A stretch of 64,000 bases of DNA from Whitmania pigra (taxonomy: Eukaryota > Annelida > Clitellata > Hirudinida > Haemopidae). The stretch is taken from the NCBI GenBank assembly GCA_021613335.1, contig JAJTWR010000205.1:1540001-1604000 (forward strand), read 5' to 3'. This document shows, piece by piece, positions 23,401 to 36,402 of the stretch (position 1 is its first letter; every line of letters begins with the position of its first letter). The translations under genes and the position numbers were made by a program. The notes beneath the pieces are model-generated. The model was not told where the DNA came from. It did no database searches and saw nothing but the letters and a program-made list of their open reading frames with translations.

Positions 23401-25422
23401 AATTATATAACTACAGGCATAAGTGCAGTAGTCAATATTGAAAATTAGAGCTGGAAATTTGGATACAAAACGAAGATTAAAATTAGCATTTAAAATGATC
23501 GATTAACTAAAATAATTAGTAAAATTGACACAAACTCTTTTCTCTTCCTCTTCGGCATCTGCGAACAGCTTCCTGATGTTTGCTTCCGATTCTCCGACGT
23601 ACTTGTCCAAGATCTCAGGTCCGCTGACAATCTTCGGAGGTCTAGCATTCAACATCTTCCCCAGTTGTCTTGCAATCAGGGTCTTGCCAGTTCCAGGAGG
23701 TCCATATAAAAGGACTCCTTTGCAATGCTTCACACCTGTCATTGCAAGATGATCGGATAATTTGTCAACTTAATAGAGCCAACGATATTATTTATTGAGA
23801 AATAAATAACTAACCAAATTCTTCGAAAATATACAGTGGAAGAATCCTCGAAGAGAATGCTCTTCTGAATATCGTGGACACTTCGCTGTTGAGTCCACCG
23901 ATTCCCATCTGCTCAAAGTTCCAACTGGAGCTGATTATGGACTGGAATTCTTGCTTTCTTTTTAACGAATAAAACTCATTTCATTCAAATTCATGATTTA
24001 TATAACAACTATAATAATAATAATAATAATAATAATATAATAATAATAATAATAATAATTGCAATAACATACAGATTAATATAATAATTGAACATTTAAA
24101 ATAAGAACCATGTAAGCCAACATGACATTTTGATTGAGACATTAACAATATTAATAAATATTCCTGATAAATTTAGCCCCCCTGAGAGGTTGCAGCACTA
24201 GAAAGGCTGAGAACTACTGGTGTAATCATTTGAGATAAGATTTAATTAATGTCTAAACCAATTCATAACAAAGATAACCAAAATAGCAATATTTAACAAC
24301 TATGCTGAAAATGTAAATAACTAAATGGCTCACCCTCTGCTCTTTCCAATCAAATTGATGAGAGAATTTGGCTTCTTTTCAAAGCACAGGGTTGTATTTG
24401 GCATGCTCATACCAATGTTGATCTGTTTTAAAGCAAGCAAAACATTAAGCTGTCGACAAATTCAACAATCGTAAATATTCCAATTTCCCCACCTTCGATA
24501 TTTCTTGAGTTTTGGTATTCACGCCTGCAAAAGATATCCACAAATCATGACAGAAGATGATTTACAGAAACAATTACAAATAAAAAAATAACAACTATTA
24601 AAAATTATTAATAACATAACAATGTAAACATGTTTTAACCTTCAAGCTCCTTTACTTGAATTGTGAGCATCTTTTTGTCAGTGAAGCGAAAGACAAGTTC
24701 CTGTCCCACACTGAACGCTTGATGTGGAAACTGCATGAGGAATTCAAGTGCCATCTTGTCGGTGTCATATGGTTCATTGCTGATACTACAATAGAATCAC
24801 AATTCATATCAAAATGAATTAAAGACTGATTATCGATTGAACAAACTTTTTTTTTGTGAAAAAATCCACTTCCAAAAGGATATGGCTGATGTAATCCGTA
24901 GTTGCATTGAAGTTGTAAGGTCTGACATCCACCTCTTGCCCAATGGATAAAAGTGTCCATTTCCTCTAAAATAACACATTTGTTTATAGGTGGCTTAGAA
25001 GAAAAACTTGCATATGCTTCAAACCTGTTGTGCACTAAATCCCATTGTTCCTGGACTAATGCTTGAATGAGCTTTAATGGTCATTACATAATGGTGGTTT
25101 GGGGCAGTGATAACTTCCACATGTCTGGCAGGATGAACATGTCAATTAAGTTTTATTATTATGCCATTATATTACTATAAAAATGGAATCGCCATCATCG
25201 CGATGATTTATAATCATTAAGTAATCAATAATCAGTCGTCACTGATTTCGTCACCTAATTCTGCTGACATCAAAATCCTTCTCAGACACTATAGCACAAT
25301 TCGTAAGACTGAGCTCCTCAGAGGGGCATTTCACACCTTTCATGCGCTAAAAAATATCATTTAAAAATTATTTGTTAAACATCTTGTCACGTACGAAATT
25401 CAAAACAGCTTACCCGAGCCAT
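20424..25422 (-). CDS. N-ethylmaleimide-sensitive factor, 20 exons
   Basis: NSF is the hexameric AAA ATPase that disassembles SNARE complexes with alpha-SNAP in membrane traffic. Exons on the minus strand: 25422-25414, 25346-25255, 25124-25025, 24965-24847, 24785-24640, 24524-24493, 24422-24334, 23957-23815, 23735-23536, 23358-23193, 22454-22380, 22272-22085, 22017-21922, 21821-21668, 21551-21418, 21346-21280, 21206-21127, 20994-20798, 20692-20641, 20489-20424. All phases close to 734 residues (human 744). The N domain is residues 1 to about 195. D1 has Walker A GPPGTGKT (255-262) and Walker [10 protein letters not shown]2 has GAPGSGKT (537-544) and the weaker CIILDD, as expected for the non-hydrolytic ring. 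The exon beginning at 20994 stays open beyond its donor and would end in a false tail; the true C-terminus is in the two small exons IGIKKL and YRIPKFL. Confidence 0.95.
22616..22750. repeat. Direct repeat inside an NSF intron
   Basis: A 28-30 bp string containing tgaccgtctatttga.gagtcg occurs at 22622 and 22728. It is part of a GC-richer insert (22610-23130) in the intron between the D1 exons. The element type is not recognised. Confidence 0.5.
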
Positions 25423-25531
25423 CGCTTGTCATCAAACTAGAACCGAGCACCGCTTTACCTATGTTATTATATTACAACACCGCTGACCAATAAAAACTAT
25501 GAATGCTAATTTGACATTTATTAAATAAGCT

Positions 25532-25735
25532 GATTATAAATTTAGGTTGGGTTTGATTGACGTTTCGTTTATATTTAATTAAATGTTTAATTTATAGTAA
25601 GAGAGTTATATATTATCATTATTATACATTAATAAACGAAACGTCAATCAAACTTAAGCTAAAAATTTATAATCTTATATATATATATATATTATTAGTA
25701 TAATGATGATATATATATATATATATATATATACA
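25532..25735. repeat. Inverted repeat plus AT microsatellite
   Basis: Arms 25532-25572 and 25633-25674 are complementary (tttgattgacgtttcgttta against taaacgaaacgtcaatcaaa) with a loop of about 60 bp. An (AT)n stretch follows to 25735. It lies between the NSF start and the La stop and may be a small MITE. Confidence 0.75.
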
Positions 25736-26069
25736 TAAACATTACACATTAGTATACCTACTAAACATCCTGACTATTTGGAGGAATCAAATCGGCATTC
25801 TACTGGCATTCCCCAAGAGAGTACACGCCCCCACAGCAAGTCACTTAAACAACCAGCGTAGAGCACTTTCAGCGATATAACTAACTACAAAAGAACTCTA
25901 CGTTACTTCCAACCTAAAGGACCTCATTAATGTTACGCCAGACGTTTCCTATTTTTATTAGTTAGTTCTCAAGGGAATAAGGAAGCAATTGGTAGACACA
26001 AATCATAATTGCAACATCATCGTATTACTGTTATCACTTGAACTTGAATTCACACTTTAAAAATAACAT

Positions 26070-28916
26070 CTAGGAATCATAATCATCCTTGAACTCGGTA
26101 TGTGAGTTTGACATAACAACAGCATCATCGTCAGAATCATCTGAGTTAACAGTGGCACCAGATTGGTTGTTTTCATTGTGGAATTCTTTGGAATAATTGG
26201 AACAACGGGCAGAAGGGCCTTCTTGAGAGGAAAAGCCAGAATGTCCTGAAGGACCATAGTGTGAAATGTTCTGAAAATTCCTAGGTTGACTAGCTTTGTA
26301 TCCTCTTCCCCTTGAACCCCGCTGATTTCCTCTGAAACCCCAGTTTCTTCTCAGGGAAGGTGCTTCAGGACGAGAGACGTTTTCGATTCTTCTGGCCACA
26401 AAGAAATCGAGGCATTGCTTCACAAGCTCATCCCTGCCGAGTGAAGAACTTTATAAACGTCAATAATGATAATAAATAATAAATATTAATAATAATAATT
26501 TTTCATGCCTTAAGTAAAAAATAAATCAAAACCAACAAAAAGAAAAGTTCCAGTCCCATTTTCTGAAGCCTCGTGTACTTGTGTTTGGCGAGATTCTTAG
26601 CCGAGTGGTGATCGTTGAACAAGATCAGATCGCACTTCTCCATTTTGTAGAATTTTGACTTTAAAACAGCAAAATGCAAAATCATATTTACAATGCAAAA
26701 TATATTAAAAACAAATAACAATAACAACAACAACAACAAAGTAAGTAGTAATAAAATTGCTAAACTAATCTAATTCCTCAAATTGCAGATGAGAACAAAT
26801 AGACTCACATTAGACCAAACTTTGAGCAGCATATTCCTCTCTATGTGAACGATGGGGCCGTAGAAAGCGAAGAAGTTCTGCATTCTCTCCATCGTCTCCG
26901 AGCTGGGGTAGTTTCTCTGACAACGAGCGAAATTTGGGTGAAATTGGGGAGTGTGCAATGAAATGGTTTGAAGTTTGAGGGAGAATATATTGTTCACTGG
27001 AAGCTACCATGACGATGGATCTCTGGTACATGTCCTCTTTCCACTTCTCCAAGTCTGCTTCGATGGGTCTCGAAGGGTCCCTCCTCAGCATGAGTCCATC
27101 TGTGCTTACCTAATGTATTCAGCATATTAGCAGACATTCGAATAAATTACCTAATGTATTCAGCATATTAACAGACATTCGAATAAATTACCTAATGTAT
27201 TCAGCATATTAACAGACATTCGAATAAATTACCTAATGTATTCAGCATATTAACAGACATTCGAATAAATTACCTAATGTATTCAGCATATTAACAGACA
27301 TTCGAATAAATTACCTAATGTATTCAGCATATTAACAAAAACTCATTATAAATTATTAATACATTAATCAATGGTAAATTACTAAACATAACTGTAAACT
27401 TTCATTAAATCGTTACATCATAATTTTATAATGGTCACACTAAATTTGTCATCGAAATATAATAAAATGTCATTGCAGTAATAATTTTAATGGTTTTAAC
27501 TTATTAACAGCAATATCGAACAAAATAATGAATGCCATCATCAAGACGATAATTCCCATCATCGAGCAAACAACACAACATCAACAACGACAACCTCAAC
27601 GACACTCGAATGTCGTCTCATTGCCTCCACTATGTCCAAAGCTGTGACTTGGAGCTCCTTCACCTTGTTGAAAGTCATCATGACATCAACGTCCAACCCT
27701 GGTGATGACAACATGACCTCGATAGTGATGATGACATTTTGAAAAAATGATTATTATAATTACGAACATCACTATTGTTATTATTATTATTGTTAATATT
27801 ATTATTACTATAACTGCAGGTTTATGCCAATCTCTGGAATGACAAAGTCATTGTTATCATCATCTGGTTATTAACATAACCACAAGTAACATGATAACCA
27901 TCAAATACCCACATCCATCAGGATTTTCTGAAATTCTCTGAAGCAGGAAGCCATCCTTCCTCAAGTTGACTTCACCAAAGTAGTACTGAAAAAGAAGACA
28001 ATTGGTTTAATTATCAACTAATTACTAATTAATACTAATAAATGTCATTGAATAGTGCATGCATTATTTATTACAATTCAATATAATGCAATATAATATA
28101 ATAATTGACATCAAACAACTGTAAATAGTACAATATGAAACTGATTTGAACTAGTTAAATATTGATTTGATATTAATACACCAGATATTGATTTTAGCAA
28201 TGCAGTGTTTGAAAATCCTTGCAAAAGCATCAGGTTGAAATCATTAAACAACTGAACAACCAAACCCAATTCCCACCTCAATTTGCCTTGTTATCTTCCA
28301 CATGAGTTCTTCATCCACAGGTCCCTCTGCTCCCTCATCCTGCAGAATCAGAAAAATAAAATAAAATAATTAATTATTATTAATGTAATTATCATTTATT
28401 TATATATTCATTATTATTATTATTACTATTTATACATTATTTGTAACCAGAAAAGCTTTTTTGTAACAAGAATTATTTTAATCATTAACATCATGTTTAT
28501 TGTTGTGATTGCATGTTACAAGATGAGCATGTTAGCTCACATTTATACGCGAAAAATTAATAGCTTACTCCTTGACAGCAACAACAACAGATGCACTGTA
28601 AAATCTGCTACCAACAACTCAAACAACAATTAAAAACCTTCTCATTAGATTCTTTGACGACATCCGAAGTAACGTCAGAAGTTTTGGACAAAACGGGCGG
28701 AAGAATTTCATTGGTTGTTGGTGGTAATTGAGGAATATCACCAACTTGACCAATGGCTGCAGGTGGAACATAATCATTGCTGGTTGCAGTTTGGTGAGAG
28801 ATATCTGCAGTATTGTTATTAGATGAAGATAATGGGTAAGCTGATGAGTTGGAATCAGATGCTTGACTGATTGCTTGATTGTCTTGGAAACTCTTCAAAA
28901 ACAAACGACGAAACAT
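26070..28916 (-). CDS. La-type RNA-binding protein (La/SSB homologue)
   Basis: La binds the UUU-OH 3' ends of polymerase III transcripts in the nucleus. Exons: 28916-28638, 28339-28277, 27985-27913, 27698-27595, 27109-27008, 26916-26809, 26658-26579, 26448-26070; phases close to 395 residues (human 408). Residues 1-95 are a Ser/Asn/Thr-rich, disordered extension not usual for La. The La motif covers about 102-175 (RQIEYYFGEVNLRKDGFL, DGWLDVDVMMTF, TALDIVEAM). The RRM starts near 208 (RNYPSSET, FFAFYGPIV). The second half of the RRM is short, and the seventh exon's donor (AA|GTAC) is my least certain junction. The tail is RG-rich (RGNQRGSRGRG) and ends acidic. The ATG lies 11 nt after the MOV10L1 stop on the same strand. 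If that ATG is not used, initiation at the Met in the second exon would give a more canonical La. Confidence 0.85.
27109..27338. repeat. 41-bp minisatellite that contains a splice acceptor
   Basis: Six tandem copies start at 27109, 27150, 27191, 27232, 27273 and 27314. The first copy overlaps the start of La exon 5. On the minus strand each unit carries acattag|GTAA, the same string as the real exon-5 acceptor. Confidence 0.9.
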
Positions 28917-28927
28917 CAGAATTCAAA

Positions 28928-31900
28928 TCACCACCACTGTAAATAACGATCACAACCATCACTGACTTCAACAACATCCCCGTCATCCTCATCAACTGCT
29001 TCAAAGATCTCCTTTTGCTCTCGTCTTATCGCTTCCGACTCCAGATCGCAAACAGTTCCCGACCGAGTCTCTTGTGATTCCACCAAAGATTCCGGCAGAT
29101 TCTCGAGGAGGGGACATCCATCTGCTGCAAACATCGGGGGGTTGCAGCCGACATAGGCACCGTTTTCGATGCAATACTTGATCAAACTGCTCCAGTACAC
29201 ATCTTGACAGAGGATGTGTGGATTCCCGATGACAACCTTCCAGACGAAAACATTTTATTCGCTACAATTCGATTGGCCGACCCGAATCGATAAATTTCAT
29301 TTCGATAGGCACCGACCAATAGAGAGTGAGCCCTGGTTATAGACACGTTGAACCTCTTCGAGTTGCCAAGGAAACCGAGACTGGACTTCCAATCCTGGTC
29401 GATCAGCGACTCCGACGACCTGACGGTCGAGATGATGATAGCCAACCTTTCCTGACCTTGGAATTCTTCTACGGACCCAACTTTCACCTGAATGTATTTA
29501 AAATCGAACTTGTAGAAAAACTACTTCTAAAGAAATACAAAAGTAGACCTTAGGGAGTTCGAAGGTGTTGGCCATTAGTCTGATTTTCTCCACTTGCTTC
29601 CTGTACGGTGTGATGATGCCGATGTCTTCGGGAGAGACGGCATACTTGTCGTACATCAGCAGACTCTTTAGGTACTTAATGGTCTAAAGTAGACGGACCC
29701 ATTATTATTTGGGGAACTGTTACAAATAAATCTAAACCCGACACTCGAATGTCAAATCTAAACAAACCAGGACGACTTCGTGGGGGTTGAACCACGAGGG
29801 ACTGTTCCCTTCCCTCAGATCCTCGCCCCTCACCCCGTGAAACAAGATCGGAAAGTTGTTCTTGTTCGGCAAATCGTACCAGGAGCCGAGGCAGTTTGTG
29901 AGGTCCATATTGCCCTAAAAATGCCCATCACCATCACCATTGTCATAATCATCATTACTATCACCATCATCATCACTTTTTAATCATTAATCATCTTCAT
30001 CCAATCGCAATTCAAGGCTCATTCGCACATTGACTACACCAATGGTGGACAACAAAGATGTCTCAACGACCTTGACTTTGAGTTCGTCGTCGTAGAACAT
30101 GCACGATGACAGGCCGATGATGGCCGGATGGCACCTGTAGTTGTCGACAAGCTTTGTGATGAGAAGGGGATCGTAGCCTCCGTACTCCCTGAACTTTTCC
30201 AGGTCCCTGCTGTACAGAGGCAGGGAGCAGAGCCTTTCCAGGTAGGACACGTCGAGTCCATGCTCTTTCGCCAGAGAACTTCTCAGCACCGGACCCAACT
30301 GTTTCGGGTCTCCGGCCAGGATTACCTAAAGAAAGTCATTGATCCAAGTTGATCAGAATTTTAATGACAAAACATCATCCGTCGAAGCCACTTTTAACGT
30401 GGAAAAGTTTGGAAATATATTAAGAGCATAATCCCTTCTCCTTTGTTATTAATAATTAAATAAATTATTAAATTGAACAGAATTATCTTTAATACTCACT
30501 CTTACAATATAACCAATAAACAAATGCAATAGCTCCAATCCGACATCATAAAGTCAATCGCAGCTAGTGACATCTCTCGGTAAATTCCAAACGGTCACCT
30601 GTGCCGAAGAGACCTTTGCCAATGCTACGGCAACCATGCACTCCGGTTCCGTCGCTTGTCCGGCCTCGTCCACAAAAACGTGCGTGAAGAGAACTATTTG
30701 ATTCGTCTGTGTGCCCTCGTACAGACTCCCGGCCGTACTGCACGTACAGATCACGACAGACTTGTCTTCGAGGGTCAATTCTACATCATCCACGTTGGCA
30801 CAGAAGGGTTGTACATTCAGAGGAATGGCCTGCAATCGATATGATTATATGATTATATTAGCCAATAAATAGTAAATAATAAATGATGTGGCTGGTTAAG
30901 AGCAGACACTTAATTGATTTTAAGCAGATTATTTTAAAGTAACTAGTAAGGCAATGTTTAGGAATATTTACAGAAAAAATTTTTAAAATGTAAGCTTTCA
31001 TAACAACCTTAAATAATAACTTCGACAAAAATAATAATAATAACAATAATAATGATAAAAATAACAATAACATCTAATTTTTAAGGAAAGGCTCGTGATT
31101 TTTGTTATCCTGGCCTCGTGATAAAAAATGAAACTCATCACTTTTTGCTAACCTCTTCCGCCCTCAGGACAGCACACAGTCTCACCATGTCAGACTTGGA
31201 TACCTGACCGGTCTCGTAAAGCCTCTCCGTCAGTAGGTCGGCCGCACTGTTCGATGGCGTACAAGCCAGGATTCGAACCCTGGACCTGCTGGCCAGCAAC
31301 TGCAGGATTGCTTCGACTACGGTGATGGTCTTGCCTTGTGGTGAATTATAAAATTAATGGCAAACAGAGAATAAAACTCAGTCAATTGAGCGAAAAGTTC
31401 CACGAACGAATTCAGAATTAGCTTTTGAACAAACGAACAAAACGATGCAACGGCAGTCAAAGTACCTTGAGCATGACTTACAATTTCGCCCGCAAAACGA
31501 GATAATGAATATGTAAACTCAATGAACGCATTGTTTTCGCAATTGTAATTGTAACTTCATTTATATAGCAACATAGGGTCAGAGGCGCTTCTTGTAACCA
31601 TTTATATAGCGCTCCTTCCCAAGGGCACTGGCGGCAGTGCAGGCTGGGTTTCGAACACGACACATTACGACTGTTGCCATTACCGCCGTATGCAGGCACG
31701 TAACCCATTCGGCTAACCTGCCTTGTCCAACCATTTACATCCTAACGCCGAATCTCAGAAAGGTCATATTCATAAAAAAAAGCTTACCTGTCCCGGGCGG
31801 TCCGAAGATGACGTAGGGTAGCGGCCTGGCCACTCCGCCAAGGATCCTCGCCACAGCAAGTTGTTGTTGCCTGTTAAGGGACTGGTTGAAAAACTTAGCC

Positions 31901-34900
31901 ATCCGACCTGCACTCTTACGAGGGTTATGGCTGGTGTGACTTGACCCTTGACCTGGCAAAATGAGGTCAACCAGGGGCGGCTTCGGAGTGACTTTTTGTG
32001 GGAATAACACTGACGAAAGCAAAAATTACTTTAATTAGTGTAATTGCAAGATTTAACAATTTATCATAATTTCATGATTATACAAGGTGTACCGGTTAAT
32101 AATGCGGATTGTGTAGTTAAGCAAAACAAGTTAATTTTAAGAGAACTATTATTTAAATTTTATTCAAAGTAATGGCCATTGCAGTTATGCATTTTGCCAT
32201 CGATAGGAATAAGTGGTAATCTGAAAGAGCAAGTTCTGGTGAATATGGCGGCTGGGTTTATACTTCCCAGGCAAGATCTTTAAAGTATCTTTAAATGTGT
32301 CTTAAAGTATACTTTATGGTGCATCGTCATGAAGTAAAATTACTTTGCATTTCCTTTGGCACATTGTGTTTGTTTTACGATCAATACCTGGTTTAAATTG
32401 ATAATTTGTTGTCTAGCGATCAGAATTAACCATTTCACAAGGTTTCAGAAGTTCATTATACACCATGCCTTCTTAATCACACCAAACTGCAAAGCATTGT
32501 CTTCTTTCCAAAGCAATTTGGCTTTGCATTCAACAATGATGGCTGGCCTGGATCAACTCATCACACTCTTCATCGCCAGTTACAGTTTGATGCAAGACTT
32601 TCTTTTGTGTCGTTGAACCAACATTTGACTGATGACTTTTCAGTTTTCCATTTGCCTGTCATTCAATTAATGTGTCACCCATTTTCCTTCCATTAAAATC
32701 TTGACAATTGTTTTTAGATGATCAGAAATTATTTGCTGGGCAATGTCTAACCTTGCTACAAGTAGTTTTTGCCTTTGACCTGCATCATCATCCAACAAGG
32801 ATTACAATTGCTGGTCTTTAAACTTTTTTGACTGATCTGGATGTTCTTTGTCATTCACATTGAAGTCTCTATTTTTAAAGTGCTTGAACCAGCATTCACA
32901 AGTATCTTGAGATGGAGTGTGTTCACCATAAACTTCCCATAAAATATGATAGCTTTCAGAAGCACTTTTTTTCAAAATAAAGTAATAAATTAAACTTTCC
33001 CGTGAATGCTCTTTTTTTCTGGCACATAGTTGGACATCTGTCAGTGTCCTGACTATTTATTTATGTTATTTGTTGTATTTGCTTTTGGGTTGTTAATTTG
33101 TATCGCGTAGGTGGAATGAATGTGAAGTGGCGTGTCTGTCGTCTGCCTGGAACCGCGAGATGCGCTGATTGGCCGCGCAGTTATACAATTAGCATGTCTA
33201 GGATGAAGGCTATAAAAGGCGACAGGAAGACGACAGAACAGCTTTTTAGTCGTGAAAGCTCGGAGAGTGTGTGGGTGTGAGAGAGAGTGTGAGTCGAGAG
33301 TGGCAGACGAGTTTTGGAGAGATTTGAGATAGACTGTTTTTATCGAATTTTGTAATTAGTTATTGTGAGCTTCCGATTGCTTGTACATTTTGATTGATTT
33401 TTAATATATTGCTTCCATTATATCTGAATCTTGTGTTGTCATTTCGATAAGAATCGGCTCGTGTAGACATATCCCGAATATACAGGAGAAAGAACATTTA
33501 CAACATCTTTAAGCATAAAAGTATTGATGATGTCAGCCCTTTCAGACAATTTAGCAGACTTAGTTCTGAATCTAGCAGACGAGACAAGACGATTACATAA
33601 CATTGCACATATGTCTGCACACTTGCAAATCCATCTATTAAGAAAATCCTCATTATTTACCGGCAGACCTGATAATTATAATGCAATTTTAAATGATGTA
33701 GATATTATAAACAAGGAGATATTGTTACAGCATCTAGTCAGGTTAAATTGAACTTATCCATAAAACATTGGATGCTAGGCATAAGCCTTAAAGAGTACTA
33801 AAGTAATTAGTCACTTTCTCATCATGTGTATCGTTTATTAGTTACATCATGTCGAAGTGATTCAAAACTGACAGATCTTTCGAGACTAACCTTCAGCTTT
33901 GAACTTTGACACGAGTTCAACCGCCCTGTGACACCTCCTCAGTGTGCCTCTACAATAAGATTAAACTGTACCATTATCATCACCATCATCAACACCTTCA
34001 CATTAACTATTATTAATACAATATATATAACATAATGACCTCTAACCCCAATTGCACCAATCAAATGAAACAAAAAACAAAAATTGTGTCAACCTGTTAA
34101 TTTTGAAGGTGACAGAATATTTCTGGGTCGGATCAAAGTCAGCGTGAAACTCGGGGGAGAACTTGAGCGACACGACATCATTTCTGATCTGCAGACCAAT
34201 CGATTTGCACGACATAAATCGATACAACCACGTTGCCAAAGGTTACATAATAATAATTAAAATACATAATTAAAGCTATGTAATTAAAAATATCCAATAA
34301 GAGATATTAAAACAAACAATCAAACAAACAAAAAACAACAAAAAACCTGATGCACGGATCCCGAGTAGGACACCTTTCCAGACAGCAGGTTTTCGTTCTT
34401 TGACACGATCAGTCGATCGCCCAGGATCAAAGACGGCCTTCCCTCTGACAGACCTGGCACTTGCAGGTTCAAGAACATTCCATCCACCTCGAATTCTGCC
34501 TGTGGATGATGATGATGATCATGCCTTATGACCATGTTGATGATGACAATGATAGATTGAATTGCTAAAGTCTCAGTAGTGACATTATTATAAACAATAA
34601 TGAAAAACAAACACAAAAAAAAAAACAAATTTTTTTCAATTATTACACAATTATGTTTCTTAGTTTAATCACCAGGTGACATAACATGACAGCGATCGTC
34701 CAACGGCATGCAACGTAACAACATGACAGCGATCGTCCAATGGCATGCGACCTAACAACATGACAGCGATCGTCCAACGGCATGCAACGTAACAACATGA
34801 CAGCGATCGTCCAATGGCATGCGACCTAACAACATGACAGCGATCGTCCAATGGCATGCGATGTAACAACACGTGACGTCACCTCTGTAATGTCGTAGCT

Positions 34901-36369
34901 CCTCATCTCAATCTCCTGTTGTACCTCCTCGACGTGCAGTAGAGTCTTGAACCTCACCTCGTAATTTGAGGCATTGAGAGGCTGCAGGTGTTTGTAAATA
35001 TTCATTAATAAACTAAATATATCCAGATGTTTGCGAATATTCATTAGTAAGACATCCAATAATAGTAATAAATGCAGTTACGATACTTGACGATAACTTT
35101 TTACGTACAGAATTCTAATGTGCCATTTTTCACACAATGTACTGAAGCACACTAGATTTACATATTTATGAAATTTATTGAATTCAGACAAATATTTCGT
35201 GCAATTGTCAGGAAAAACTGGAAATACCCAAAATTACAGTAAGGAGCATAAATTTTCATATTTATTAAAATCCAACTTTCAAATTATTAGTTTCATGAAA
35301 GCCAATAACGTATTTCATATCCTTTCTTAGTAATTAATTCTTGAACTCTAATTTTTTAATGAATCCAAGAAAGGTTTCAAGCTCTTTTCATCCAGTTCTT
35401 TTCAGGTCTCACTCAAAAGCATCCGTCAGTTCCTGAACATTGAAATACTTCTTCTCATTGAGGTACACCTTCTTAGAAGGCAGTACCCACATGTTTTCAA
35501 TGGGGTTCAAGTCTCGGGAGCGAACTGGCCACTCGAGAATCTTCAAAATCCTCTCCTGGAAAAAAGCTTTTTTCAGTCCTGAAGTGCATAGTGGGGCACT
35601 GTCATGCTGAAAAAAGACTGAATCATCTCCAAATTGGTCACATAGCGGAAAGATATACTGGTCCGGGGTTTCAACATCCTTTTGTGAGTTCTGCTTCCCC
35701 TCCACAAAGACAAGTTCAAATGAACCATAAGAGGAAATGGCAGCCCAGAGCCATCACTGAGTCGCCTCCGAAATTCTTTTTAAAAATGTTTTTGGGACTC
35801 TTGACATAGTACTGATAGTACCCATAATATTTATAACCATCTGGACCATCCAAATTTAATTTCTTTTCATCTGAAAAAATAAGAGTCCAAGTTTTCCCTC
35901 ATGACGTTCCTTTTTGTTTTTTCCAGAAGCCGTGTATAATAACGTAAACTAACAGTACTTACATTACATAAGTGAGCTTTGAAAATGGGACCATTTATAA
36001 AGAGCCTTATTATAATAATCAGCTTTTGTGATTCCTGTAATAAAAATTATTTAATGGACAGGAAGAGACCCCATGCCCAGTCGCAAATATCTTGAAAAAC
36101 AACATAAAAAGGCATTAATCGATGAAATCCCAATAATATTAAAATTTTCCTGCTACATTTTTTAGTACATTAATTAAGTATGACTTGTGAATGATATAAA
36201 GGATGTTTGGGTCAATGACCAGCAGTAATTTAACGGATAAAATGTGTAAAATGTGTGATTCTTGAACATGGGCCAAGTTTATGCAATGCACTATAAGTGC
36301 TTGAGAATATTCATTAGTTATTTATTTAATAATAGTAATTAATAATAATAAAATAACAACAACAACAAC

Positions 36370-36402
<33 letters not shown>

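Noticed and set aside
31260..31310. tRNA-like T-loop string ggttcgaatcc on the minus strand
   Set aside because: It lies inside MOV10L1 exon 10, codes for the helicase motif region and has no matching acceptor or anticodon arms.
34669..34872. 67-codon periodic ORF in the 37-bp array
   Set aside because: It is a repeat-derived frame within a MOV10L1 intron.
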